In this document: positions 22,559 through 31,857 of the stretch, in pieces
Layout of the letters: every line of letters starts with the position of its first letter
How positions within the stretch are numbered: the first letter of the stretch is position 1
Assembly (NCBI RefSeq): GCF_901709675.1
Contig: NC_051106.1
Coordinates: forward strand, 8,380,001-8,444,000
DNA length: 64,000 nt
Reading direction: 5' to 3'
Origin: Syngnathus acus
Taxonomy: Eukaryota > Chordata > Actinopteri > Syngnathiformes > Syngnathidae
The notes under the pieces: generated by a model
Database searches by the model: none
What the model saw: only the letters and a program-made list of their open reading frames with translations
Told to the model about the DNA's origin: nothing
Position numbers and translations under genes: made by a program

Positions 22559-24279
22559 GTTGGTGGTTCTGGCGGATATACGTACTTTTTATTCAACTTC
22601 AATGAGGAAGTCAATGAACTAGCTACAATAGGAAGTGAATTCATGTGAGTGTCTTATTTTACAAGGGTGTCCACAAAGTCTAATTTCTTCCTAATAAATG
22701 GTTTTATGTATTCTTTATGTATTTATGCGGTCATGAAAGTTGTCACACTGCATTTGCGACACATTTGGGGGCCGCATGTTGTTTTTAAAATAAACAATTT
22801 ACAGATTTTAATGGATAGCTGATTCACTTGGAACCTGATAAAACTCCCCTGAATGTTCTCTGAAGAACAATGATGCTATTATCAGCATTAATAAAACAAA
22901 CTTGGCTTGATAGTGAGTGTTTTGGTCATTTTCTAGTTTCCAAAAGACAAATGTTAATCGTTTCCAATAGCTTTGCCTATTTGTTTGGGTTTTGTAGTAA
23001 ATATGCGAGACTTTAATGACATTCTGCACGTAATAATGATTTACACTCATTGTGTCACAAGATCAGCAGGTGTGCCACGGGGAAATGATGTAGCCGGATA
23101 TTTACTACGTCTTTCTAAGACATGTTCCATTGACGACATTGGCGAAAAGTGTGTAATTAACTTGCCTATTTCTGTATATTCATTCCATTTTAGTTCGGTG
23201 GTGTGCGACAAGAGTTAGCTAATATAAGTGGATAGTAATCTCTACTTAAAAAATATTGCTTATCGGGACTTCATTTTTCTAACTTTTAATTAAAAATAAT
23301 TGCACACTTTGAGTCTGACTCCACGCCACTGAATGTAAACTTCAAAAAATATATAAATATCATAGTAATTCAATGTAATACTGGAGTTTCATCCGACTAA
23401 AATGTTTATGGGCAGGGTATGTCAAACACCGCTGCCGGGTGAACTTTCGACAGAGTGCTAAGCTAACCTTAGCATAACTGTAGCAATAAGAAAAGTAGAC
23501 TCTTACCTTCTGGACGAATTTATATACACGTTTCGGGTGTCAATTCATCGAGTTCAAATATTCTTCGCCGGCTATCTTGGCAACGTTGTCCCATGTAGGT
23601 TGGCAAGCAGGTTGTTGTGCCACTAAAACGCCGGCGGCGTCCTCCTCATCATGTTTGAGTGGGAAAGGCTGGTATTGCCGTAAGCTAGTTAGCAAAGCCC
23701 GTCGTAACCAACCAGGAAGTGGCTAGCGTGATTGACGTCACTACGGAAAGCGGCAAGGAGTAGCTTTTTCACCTCCCTTTTTTTAAAACGATTTTTCCGG
23801 AATGTTTTCATACGTTTTTTTTCGTCATTATTTTCCTGATAATGTATTTTGTGTTTTTAGTAGCAGTAATGTTTTGCCTTTCTATTTATATTTGTACTCC
23901 CTACATTTTTATATGGTTTTTTTTTTTTAAACATTTTTAGTTTCTGTAATAAACTATTCTAATGTGTCGTCTAATTACTATATATTTGCCACAATTTTTG
24001 TTTGATTTTATTTTTCATTTTGTATTTTTTTGGTCCAAAAACAGTCAATCATTAGTGTGTGCATTAAGCAGCACTGGCCCTTGAAAGCCTCTTGAAACAC
24101 AATCTAGCATGGACTGTGCTGCTACACAATTACAAACAATATCAAACACAATGGGTAGCATATATTATATTACCCTTCAAGCAGTTACAAAACCATAGCA
24201 GCAAGCAGCTTTTGTTGGGGAACACGCTGGTGGAAAAATAAAATAAATACGCATCAACAGAAATATTCTTTTACAAATA
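22559..24279. other. dnajc5g 5' intron and promoter, then AT-rich spacer
   Basis: A minus-strand donor (CCAGAAG then gtaagagt) near 23503-23512 suggests a non-coding first exon of dnajc5g at about 23512-23700, in a GC-richer patch. 23760-24180 is T-rich and non-coding. Nothing else recognised. Confidence 0.45.
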
Positions 24280-24762
24280 ATGGAGCAGAAACTGGTGCAG
24301 CTAAGGGTGTTGAACCAGAAGATTGAACGAGACCTTCGCCTCAAGCTGGACCTGCTGGACAAAGAATTCAGGTACACGCAGCGACTGCTACAACGACGAC
24401 AACGCTGGCTGCGGAGCGAGCGCGGGCGGGTGGGGATGGTGAAGGTCTGTGAGCCCAAAGCCACGGTAGGAGTGGCCATGAAAGAAATAGTCAGCCGTGC
24501 GGACGCCGAGTTTCCAAGGTCTGTGTCGGCGCCCCTGCCGAGGAGCGGGGGAGGACGCCTGCGGAGGAGCTTGTCGTTTGTGCAAGTGAAAAACATCGCC
24601 GCCATCGACACCATCTCAGAAAGGGAGGCGGAGAGGCGACGGCGGGAGGCTCGAGAGCGGGCGGAGAAGACCAGGCTCCTCCAGAGGGAGCGCTTGCACG
24701 ACAAGGTGACGGAATTCATCCGGAGGCTCCAGGACAAAGAAAACGAATGGGACTGCAGATGA
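24280..24762 (+). CDS. Uncharacterised intronless coiled-coil protein, 160 aa
   Basis: Single open frame from ATG to TGA. Not recognised. The N-terminal ~45 residues form a Leu/Arg/Glu-rich helix (LVQLRVLNQKIERDLRLKLD, then LLDKEFRYTQRLLQRRQR). The middle has SVSAPLPRS and a PKA-type site RRSLSF. The C terminus is another charged helix (EREAERRRREARERAEK through FIRRLQDKENEW). GC content jumps above the AT-rich flanks exactly over the frame, and the amino-acid pattern is protein-like in this frame. No signal peptide or membrane segment. The stop is 3 bp from the stop of convergent cenpo. It may be a retrogene or a single-exon gene. The opposite strand is also open but gives a non-protein-like Ser/Arg/Cys sequence. 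Confidence 0.6.
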   Translation: MEQKLVQLRVLNQKIERDLRLKLDLLDKEFRYTQRLLQRRQRWLRSERGRVGMVKVCEPKATVGVAMKEIVSRADAEFPRSVSAPLPRSGGGRLRRSLSFVQVKNIAAIDTISEREAERRRREARERAEKTRLLQRERLHDKVTEFIRRLQDKENEWDCR

Positions 24763-24765
24763 AGC

Positions 24766-26258
24766 CTAAGCAATGCATGCACTGTTTTTCATGATGCCCA
24801 AAGCTTTGTGAACCGGCGTCTCCATGAGAAGCTTGCTGTTGTTTTTCCACTCTGGAGACTCTGGAAGCATCTCACCTAGAAAATAAATCACGGGTTCATC
24901 ATTTCTAATAGCAGTTGGTAAATCACTTTTTCAATTATTGGATTTATTTTAAGAATTTAATATTGAAAATAATTTTTGGGGGACTCTCTAATAGCTTCAG
25001 TATGGTGTCTGGAGTGCTCGATACTCGGTCACCCACCTTCACAGTCAAAGCGGACCCCCGTGGGCAGACATCTTTTGAGGTCCGTGTAGTTCAGGGTGCA
25101 GAGCAGTGTCTTCTTTTTTGGCGTGCTCAGCATGAGCACCAGGATAGAACACAGCGCGTTGCTCTCCATCACCGTAACGAACGGATGGAGCTCCTGAGTG
25201 AACAAGGCCACACGTCTGCTTTAGTAACGCCAAAAGTATCAAGCCTGCTAGCACCTATGCAGGAAGTGACCCAGTATCTGTGACAAAAAAAAGTCACCTT
25301 CAGGAGCTTCAGCTGCTGTCCGCGGCCCTCAAAGGCATTGAGTTGTGTGCTGAGCGTGTCCAGGAAGCCCCTGAGGTCGTCCTGCAGGCTTCCCCGCTCG
25401 CTGAGCTCGCCCAGCGCGATAAACGGCGGCACGTTGTGGCGAGTGATCCTCAGCGTCGGCTTCACGTCCAACTCCAGGTTGTACGTTTTCAGGTAGACGC
25501 CCTCGTAGGCCGTCGACAGAGTCACGCACACGCCTTTCCCTCTGCGGGTCTCTGTGATGTCGTAGCCGCCTGGCAATGGGAGAAAAAGTTGAGGAAGGAA
25601 CGTTGACAGGTTGTGCTCTGCGATGAATCAGATCTTAGCGCTCAAGTTTATTTGACGGGACAATTCTGGCAGAATCTTACTTGCTAAGTAATGGAAGCAT
25701 ACCAATAATGTGATGAGCATACAGAAGCTCCTTAAGGTGAATGTGTCTGGCCATCAGCTGCAGAAGTTCCTCATTCTCGCCACCTTCAGTCTCCATTTCT
25801 TCTTCTGCCTCTTCTGCTCCCGCACATTGATTGTTCAGTCGCATCCTGCGTTTTTCAATATCCTGAGCAGGGCATCATTGTCGACCAATTAAAATAAATC
25901 AGTGCTGTATTGCGCATTTCTATTGCCCTTACCTTGTGTACACGAATCTCCGCCTCCAACCGGTCCCTCTCCATGGTCAGCGCCTTTACGCGGGCCCGCA
26001 GCACCTCCACGCGAGTCCGCTGCCGGGGCTGAACTTGGCGGATCCTCGCTTGAGTCTCCAAAGCACTCAAGTGGTTTAAAACTCCTGGGGATGACAGTTA
26101 TCACTTTTAACCCGGCCGGTAGAGTGGTAGAAAATGGCGCGGGCAGACTAACCGTCCCTTAGCATTGGCATTAGCAAACACCAGGAAAAAGCCTTTTCGA
26201 TTTCGCGACCGGCCTAACCAGCACCACACTGGTGACTTTTACCTGTGGCTGCCTCCAT
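24766..26258 (-). CDS. cenpo: Centromere protein O
   Basis: Subunit of the CENP-O/P/Q/U/R complex of the constitutive centromere-associated network at kinetochores. Exons (minus): 26258-26243, 26084-25933, 25862-25703, 25569-25298, 25193-25037, 24875-24766; phases fit, 288 aa. An N-terminal coiled coil (VEVLRARVKALTMERDRLEA) is followed by the tandem RWD region: IIGGYDITETRRGKGVCV, STAYEGVYLKTYNLELDV, RHNVPPFIALGEL, LNYTDLKRCLPTGVRFDCEG. The C terminus is PEWKNNSKLLMETPVHKALG. The first coding exon holds only MEAATG. Human CENPO is of similar length. Confidence 0.9.
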
Positions 26259-26556
26259 ATCCGTCAGTTTTGTCACGGAAATGTTATTTTCTTGTTGAAG
26301 AACGAGGACTTAGTAGCGACAACGGTTTTGATTTTAGCGGCTGCTAAAACGTCATCGATATAAGCCCCGCCCACCAAACGTCAGATCCGGAAATTGTTTC
26401 CACTCTCCAAACGTCACCATTGAAAAAAAAAAAGGTCAACATTGAAAGGAATACATTATTGCTTGGAAGAATAATAAATAATAGTGATTACTTAAAAAAC
26501 TTTATTGTCAAAATATTATATTCATTGTTGTGGAGGTTTGCACTTATTTAAATGAA

Positions 26557-27285
26557 TCATGCCATGGTATTTTTGCATTGTTCTTCCCACTCTTCATCAA
26601 TATCATCCACTGAGAGCCCTTTATCAGCCATTGTTTTGCGGTACGCCTGCCCCTCTGCCTCTGCCCTGCAACAAAAATAAAATGTCAAATTGAGACAAAA
26701 TATGAATAAATGTAATAAATATCACACTCACAAAAGTGCCTCAATGTTGTTTTCTTGTCTCGGTATAAGACAGCAAATCTTGCCTCTTGTTATAGTAGAC
26801 ATGCAACGTGGACTGAGACCAGTAGTACTTGGTTTGGTCAAAAGGTCTTACGTTTTGAGGAATGTGACACACTCATGGTGTCCATAGATTTGGGCGATAC
26901 GTGCCGGTTTGTCGCCACCAGCATCCTCCTTGTCCAGGGGGGCGTGGAAGGAGTGCAGGAGCCGCAGGACTGCCAGGGAACCAACCTCGGCTGCAAAGTG
27001 CGCTGCGGTCCTGCCCAGCTCAGTCCTCAGGCAGGGCCGTGCTCCATGATCGATAAGAAGCCTTGCCGTTTCCACATCTCCTACGTGAAGAGGCAAGAAT
27101 ACACATTAAGCGCTCCATCTCAAGTCTAGACCCAAAGAACTGTTACCTTTGGCCGCAGCCCAGTGCAGAGGCGTCTTATTGCCCCAGTCCACGTCTCGCT
27201 GATTGGGGTCACATTTCTTGCGCCTCAGAATCTCCCGCACCTGATCGAAATCCCTTGCCGCGGCTGCCTGGTGCAACTCTGACAT
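26557..27285 (-). CDS. ankrd66: Ankyrin-repeat protein ANKRD66
   Basis: Small ankyrin-repeat protein of poorly known function. Exons (minus): 27285-27147, 27080-26852, 26665-26557; phases fit, 158 aa. MSELHQAAAARDFDQVREIL opens the first repeat. It is followed by NKTPLHWAAAKGDVETARLL, GRTAAHFAAEVGSLAVLRLL and GGDKPARIAQIYGHHECVTFL, i.e. about three to four repeats. A C-terminal acidic tail holds DDIDEEWEEQ. The order and tail match vertebrate ANKRD66. It lies next to tdrd6, as in human 6p12. A consensus X-box lies 15 bp upstream of the ATG. Confidence 0.88.
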
Positions 27286-27299
27286 GCTGTCCCAAGCTG

Positions 27300-27312
27300 G
27301 TTGCCTGGCAAC
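27300..27312. promoter_or_regulatory. X-box (RFX site) at the ankrd66 start
   Basis: GTTGCCTGGCAAC is a perfect inverted repeat with a one-base spacer, the consensus RFX/X-box. Its near edge is 15 bp upstream of the ankrd66 ATG. X-boxes at such positions mark ciliary genes; this role for ankrd66 is inferred. Confidence 0.6.
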
Positions 27313-27566
27313 AGTGATCAACACGCAGGAACACAAACAGACCAAATCCTGATAGCAATCTTGCCACCTGCTGGAAGGGAAGGAGTCCTTGGGAAGATGG
27401 AACTTGAGACATTAGCCTTATGCTACATTGTGAAGATCACAAACTGAGACTAGGTCCCGAACTTCATAAATCTATATGTTGGGATCTGACCTGGTCGAAA
27501 CAATCATTCACTCAATGGGAAGGCATCCACAGCATTATCAACTTCACCAAAAATCTTTAATGATCT

Positions 27567-27580
27567 TTTATTCATTTATT
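27567..27580 (-). terminator. tdrd6 polyadenylation signals
   Basis: Two minus-strand AATAAA hexamers (plus TTTATT at 27567-27572 and 27575-27580), about 180-190 bp past the tdrd6 stop codon. Confidence 0.55.
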
Positions 27581-27759
27581 CAGTCTTCCAATCATTTGCA
27601 TTGACATTTGTAAAAAGCTAGACACGGACAGTTCAGCTCGTCCCGCTTTCTCAGCAAGAGTGGACGCCCACTCCAGAAAATCTGCATTGACAAAATCGAC
27701 ATGAAAAAATGTGCATTTAGTACATACTGTTTTCCCTCGTAGGGATCGTAATATTTTCC

Positions 27760-30700
27760 TCAAGATGTTGGTTTCCAGTATTTCTGCATCGCTGCATTGA
27801 CAGACGTTCCCTCACAAATGATTTCCACCACATGCTGAGGAAGCATCATCTCCGCATGTTCTTCTATATGGGACACCGTCACGACGATGGGTTTATCCAC
27901 TAGAAGATTGTAAAAGTCGTCATAGACTTCAATCTCCCAGGTGCCCTTAGACTGGTCAAATCCGTTCAGTGAGCACAAAAAAGCCTGGGGTGTATACTCC
28001 TGCAGAGTTTGACAGAGAGGTCTCACGTTTTTCACGTCCACGTCCGATTCGTTGCCGTAGTCGATAAACACAACATGGACTTCATCGTCTTGTCGGCTCA
28101 TGATCAGCGCTCGATACCACTGGTCGTCTGCAGAAAAGAGCGCAAGGCAAGGGCTACCTGGTCCAAAGGTGCTTGAGGACGAAGAATCTGGTTCTACTTG
28201 TCCGGCTTCCTGTGCCAGTTTCACCACATCGCTGAGGTCCTCGGTGTCGGCAAACTGACACCAGAAAAAATGGGGCTCCGCCACACACGAAGCGTAGACC
28301 ATCTCGGCTATGTTTAACGGGATGTTTGGCATCTTGTATGAGAATGATCTTGCATTTTCCTCAAGGTGGGTCATGTTGGATGGTTGTGGTGGGTTGCTGG
28401 CTGTTTGAATCTTTTCAGTCTCAGGCTGTGTGGAAATAGGTTTCCAGAATTTTCGCATGGCCTCATTCAAATCTTGACCTCCGCATTGGACTTTTACTGA
28501 GTGTTCTTGAAAGGCACACTCTGAATGTTCTTGTGCACTGAGAACTGTCACGGTGAGAAGCTGATCCACCAGGACATTGTAGAACTCTTCGTAAACTTGA
28601 TCATCCCACGATCCCTTGGACTTGTCAAATCCATCCAAAGAACACAACAATGCCTGAGGAGCATGTTCAATCAGAGACTGTGGGAGGTATCTCACATCTT
28701 TAATGTCCACCTCAGACTCGTTGCCGTAGTCCACAAACACCACACAAACTGTGCTGTCGGTCTTCCAAAGCACTTGAGCGCGATACCACTGGGAGTCTTC
28801 GGAAAATACGGCAAGGCACGGACTGCCGGGATTCAAATTCTTGGGGACCTCTGCATCCTTTAAAGTCTCACCGATGCTCTGGGTGAGTCTTGACACCGTG
28901 TCCAGGTTTTCAGTTTGGGCGAACTGACACCAGAAGTAACCGGGTCCCACGATGCAGGAGGCGTACATCTCCTCGGACGTGTGGTGAGATATGACTGGGC
29001 TGTGATATGCAAAGATCTTCTCAGATGTTGACGTGACAGCATTGATCTCTTTTGGGGTCTCTACCAAAACCTCTGGAGTGCCGTTCAAACATTCCTCGTA
29101 AATGATCTTTTTTTCACACTCGGGTACAGGTCCAAGAGTTTGGTTCTGAGACTTGTCCAACACCTGCTCATCTGAAGCACAATTTCCGTTGATGTTTTGA
29201 TCTTTATTTTGCTCTCCTAGTATTGATATAGATGTGATTTCTTCAGGTAAAAACGCCTTAATTGGTGTGGTGAGCCGTTTTGAAGCAACCTCTTGGTTGA
29301 CCCGTAGATCTTGGTTGGTCTTTGCGTGTTCCACGAGTGCTACCTTCTCCCGGACAATCATATTGACATTCAGCAGCCCTTCAAATAATTCCACCAAAAG
29401 CTTCCCGTCAGCGCCTTTGGCCACCACAGAAACCGTCACAGTTGTGCCAATGGCGTTATTTGCAAACCACTGGTTGACCTCTTTGGGTATGTCGGCCGGA
29501 AGACCGAAAAGTCCGAGCAGAACGGCCAATACAGGGACTGACTTTGCCAGGCTAGCTCTGGCAGGCAAAGGTTGAACATCAGATGCATTCGCTGTGAGGG
29601 TCTCGCCGTAGTCCACAAAGAGCACCTTGAGTTCTGGAGATGTCTGGACCACTTGACCTCTGTACCATTCGTCATCAACATACCGTGCAAGGCAAAGGGC
29701 GTTGGATTTTAGGAGTTCATCTGAACGCTGTGACTTGCAGACTTGCTGTTTGATATCTGCCTGCACTTTGTCAAACAAATGAGAATTTCTGTCGAGCTGG
29801 CAGAAGAAGCTATGTACTGTTTTCGAAGAGGTTATCCATGCCTTTTCTTTTGTGCCCAATTTCATATCGTATGTGGAATAATTATAGGTATCCATTGGAG
29901 AGAGCAGACTGCAAGCGCTTTGAGCCGGCATTTCAAAGTCTACGACGATAACCGGTTGCCCCCCTTCATCGCAAATTCTATCTTTTATGGTGCATTTGAA
30001 TCCAGTGTTTTGAGAATCAGCTGTCACCGGAAACACGGCTGATGCAGAATTAGCCTTTGTGTTGAAGAGGCAACACTGAAAAGCCTGCGGTTCAACCTCC
30101 AGGAACGCCGGCTCAATGGGACATACATCTCCAAGGGGCACACTTCGTGTACCACCGTAATCCAAAAACTTTACGTCCACTTCGGGAAAATGCTGACTAG
30201 TAACAATCCTTGCCCTGTACCACACACCGTCTTCTGGGTTTCGAGCAACACAGGTGCCCTTAACAATGGGCAGAGGTTGGACAGAGGCGTAGTGGTTTTG
30301 CAGATCTTCCATCATCCGTTGCAGATTCTCTTCATTTATAGTCCTTTGACACCAGAACTTCTGAGGACCTTCGACACAGGATACAGTCACGTCTACAGTA
30401 CTTCCAACAGACAACACATGCTCATGATGAGAGCCTTTAGAACATTGGTCATTAATAGTCTTCTCATGACAAAGACTAGAAGGGGAAGTGCCAGTATCTA
30501 GTTCATTCTCTGTACTTGACAAGGGTTCCTCTGGTAAGCTCTTAACATTTAAGATGACGAGGTTCTGCTGGTCAACATCCTGCTCTCCTGACAGCGTCGT
30601 AATCTGGATTTCTGTCTGCTGTCCTTCATCCTGAGCAGATGGGACAACTTCTGCTGTCATACATGCAACATTCCCATCGTAGAACGTGACGCTATAAGTG

Positions 30701-31857
30701 TCTTGGAACTGCTTCTCTAGCTTAGCCACAAAGGTTTTGTTCAGCAATATCGACTTCAGATATTCGTTCTGCTTTGCCGTCCTTCTGGTGCCGTCCGCTC
30801 CGTGAAGAGAGAAGTGATATGTGACCACAGGCATCCTCAGGAATTTCCTCGCCATGTGTCGGATGCATCCTACCGACACGTGTTCGTTTTTCCCGACATC
30901 AACGTGAGCAACTTCGACAAGTTCATCATCGGTCCCGATGCTTTGCTTGAGTAACGAACGATACCACGTGCCGTTATTTCCTCTGGCAGCACACGGATCC
31001 CCGCAGGTTTGAGGTCGTTCACCTCCGGAATCCAAGTCCTTGTAGAACTCTTGGATCTCTTCTGACAGAGTCTTCAATGCTTTGGAGTAAATCTGCAGAC
31101 TGCAGAATACATTTTGAGGATCGGTCACTTCTGTTACGTAAACTGTCTCATACATGCCACAGAGCAGTTCAGGGTAGAAGTAGCGGTCGTCAAGTTGGAC
31201 GTTCACACTCCGATCCTGGGTGATTGCGGTGATGGGTGCATCGTCTTTGGGTGGAGTCAAACATTCGAGTACAACTCCTTTGAACTCATCCGCCGGGAGC
31301 TTCCTCATAGCACCAAGGGTGCACATTTGCTTGGAGACGAAGGGTATGTCAAGGAGAATTGTCCTGCCTGGCATCAAGACGTGCTGGACCACACCATTTA
31401 GCGTCTTTTCGGGGAGGGACAACAAGAAACTGAGCGCTTTTTTGGACCACTTTTCCTTGAGAGACAGGACATTGGCAAGGATACAGGACTCGATTTCCGG
31501 AGGGAGGAAGAAACTGTCAGAATGGCCCCACGCTAGAGAGTCCCGGGTGCTAACGTAAGGCTCTCCTTGATCAAGAAGGAAGACCTGGCAGGTGTCACTT
31601 TGGATGGACACGATGCGAGCCCTGTGCCACACGTTGCCGATGCAAACCAGACACATATCCCCCATTTTTCCTTCAGAGGCACAAAAATTTCTTTTTGGAA
31701 GCTGTATCTTTTTCTTCATCTGATCATAGGCTTGCTTTCTGCTGACGTCAATGTTGACCCAAAGCTCCACAAGACCACATTTTGGGTTTGTGTTCACCCT
31801 CCTGATCTCGATGGTTACTTCGGATCCTGGCGTGGGGAGGCCGGGAATGGAACACAT
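27760..31857 (-). CDS. tdrd6: Multi-tudor germ-granule protein TDRD6
   Basis: Germline tudor protein of nuage/chromatoid bodies and germ plasm that binds symmetrically dimethylated arginine on Piwi-type partners. One uninterrupted coding exon, 1365 aa. The N terminus MCSIPGLPTPGSEVTI and the ankrd66 neighbour identify TDRD6. Six tudor cores at residues ~66-115 (degenerate, FLLDQGEP), 286-335 (HVDVGKNE), 533-580 (FLDYGGTR), 718-765 (FVDYGETL), 1010-1060 (FVDYGNES) and 1233-1282 (FIDYGNES). Only the last two keep the full aromatic/Asn DYGN signature. Mammalian TDRD6 is longer (about 2,000 aa, seven or more tudors), so this one is short at the C terminus. An acceptor (TTTCCAG) 18 bp upstream of the ATG indicates an intron in the 5' UTR. 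Confidence 0.9.
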   Translation of the reverse strand: MCSIPGLPTPGSEVTIEIRRVNTNPKCGLVELWVNIDVSRKQAYDQMKKKIQLPKRNFCASEGKMGDMCLVCIGNVWHRARIVSIQSDTCQVFLLDQGEPYVSTRDSLAWGHSDSFFLPPEIESCILANVLSLKEKWSKKALSFLLSLPEKTLNGVVQHVLMPGRTILLDIPFVSKQMCTLGAMRKLPADEFKGVVLECLTPPKDDAPITAITQDRSVNVQLDDRYFYPELLCGMYETVYVTEVTDPQNVFCSLQIYSKALKTLSEEIQEFYKDLDSGGERPQTCGDPCAARGNNGTWYRSLLKQSIGTDDELVEVAHVDVGKNEHVSVGCIRHMARKFLRMPVVTYHFSLHGADGTRRTAKQNEYLKSILLNKTFVAKLEKQFQDTYSVTFYDGNVACMTAEVVPSAQDEGQQTEIQITTLSGEQDVDQQNLVILNVKSLPEEPLSSTENELDTGTSPSSLCHEKTINDQCSKGSHHEHVLSVGSTVDVTVSCVEGPQKFWCQRTINEENLQRMMEDLQNHYASVQPLPIVKGTCVARNPEDGVWYRARIVTSQHFPEVDVKFLDYGGTRSVPLGDVCPIEPAFLEVEPQAFQCCLFNTKANSASAVFPVTADSQNTGFKCTIKDRICDEGGQPVIVVDFEMPAQSACSLLSPMDTYNYSTYDMKLGTKEKAWITSSKTVHSFFCQLDRNSHLFDKVQADIKQQVCKSQRSDELLKSNALCLARYVDDEWYRGQVVQTSPELKVLFVDYGETLTANASDVQPLPARASLAKSVPVLAVLLGLFGLPADIPKEVNQWFANNAIGTTVTVSVVAKGADGKLLVELFEGLLNVNMIVREKVALVEHAKTNQDLRVNQEVASKRLTTPIKAFLPEEITSISILGEQNKDQNINGNCASDEQVLDKSQNQTLGPVPECEKKIIYEECLNGTPEVLVETPKEINAVTSTSEKIFAYHSPVISHHTSEEMYASCIVGPGYFWCQFAQTENLDTVSRLTQSIGETLKDAEVPKNLNPGSPCLAVFSEDSQWYRAQVLWKTDSTVCVVFVDYGNESEVDIKDVRYLPQSLIEHAPQALLCSLDGFDKSKGSWDDQVYEEFYNVLVDQLLTVTVLSAQEHSECAFQEHSVKVQCGGQDLNEAMRKFWKPISTQPETEKIQTASNPPQPSNMTHLEENARSFSYKMPNIPLNIAEMVYASCVAEPHFFWCQFADTEDLSDVVKLAQEAGQVEPDSSSSSTFGPGSPCLALFSADDQWYRALIMSRQDDEVHVVFIDYGNESDVDVKNVRPLCQTLQEYTPQAFLCSLNGFDQSKGTWEIEVYDDFYNLLVDKPIVVTVSHIEEHAEMMLPQHVVEIICEGTSVNAAMQKYWKPTS

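Noticed and set aside
24177-24782. Antisense 201-aa frame over the 160-aa gene
   Set aside because: Ser/Arg/Cys-rich mirror of a coding frame with no domain. It overlaps the cenpo last exon in the wrong frame.
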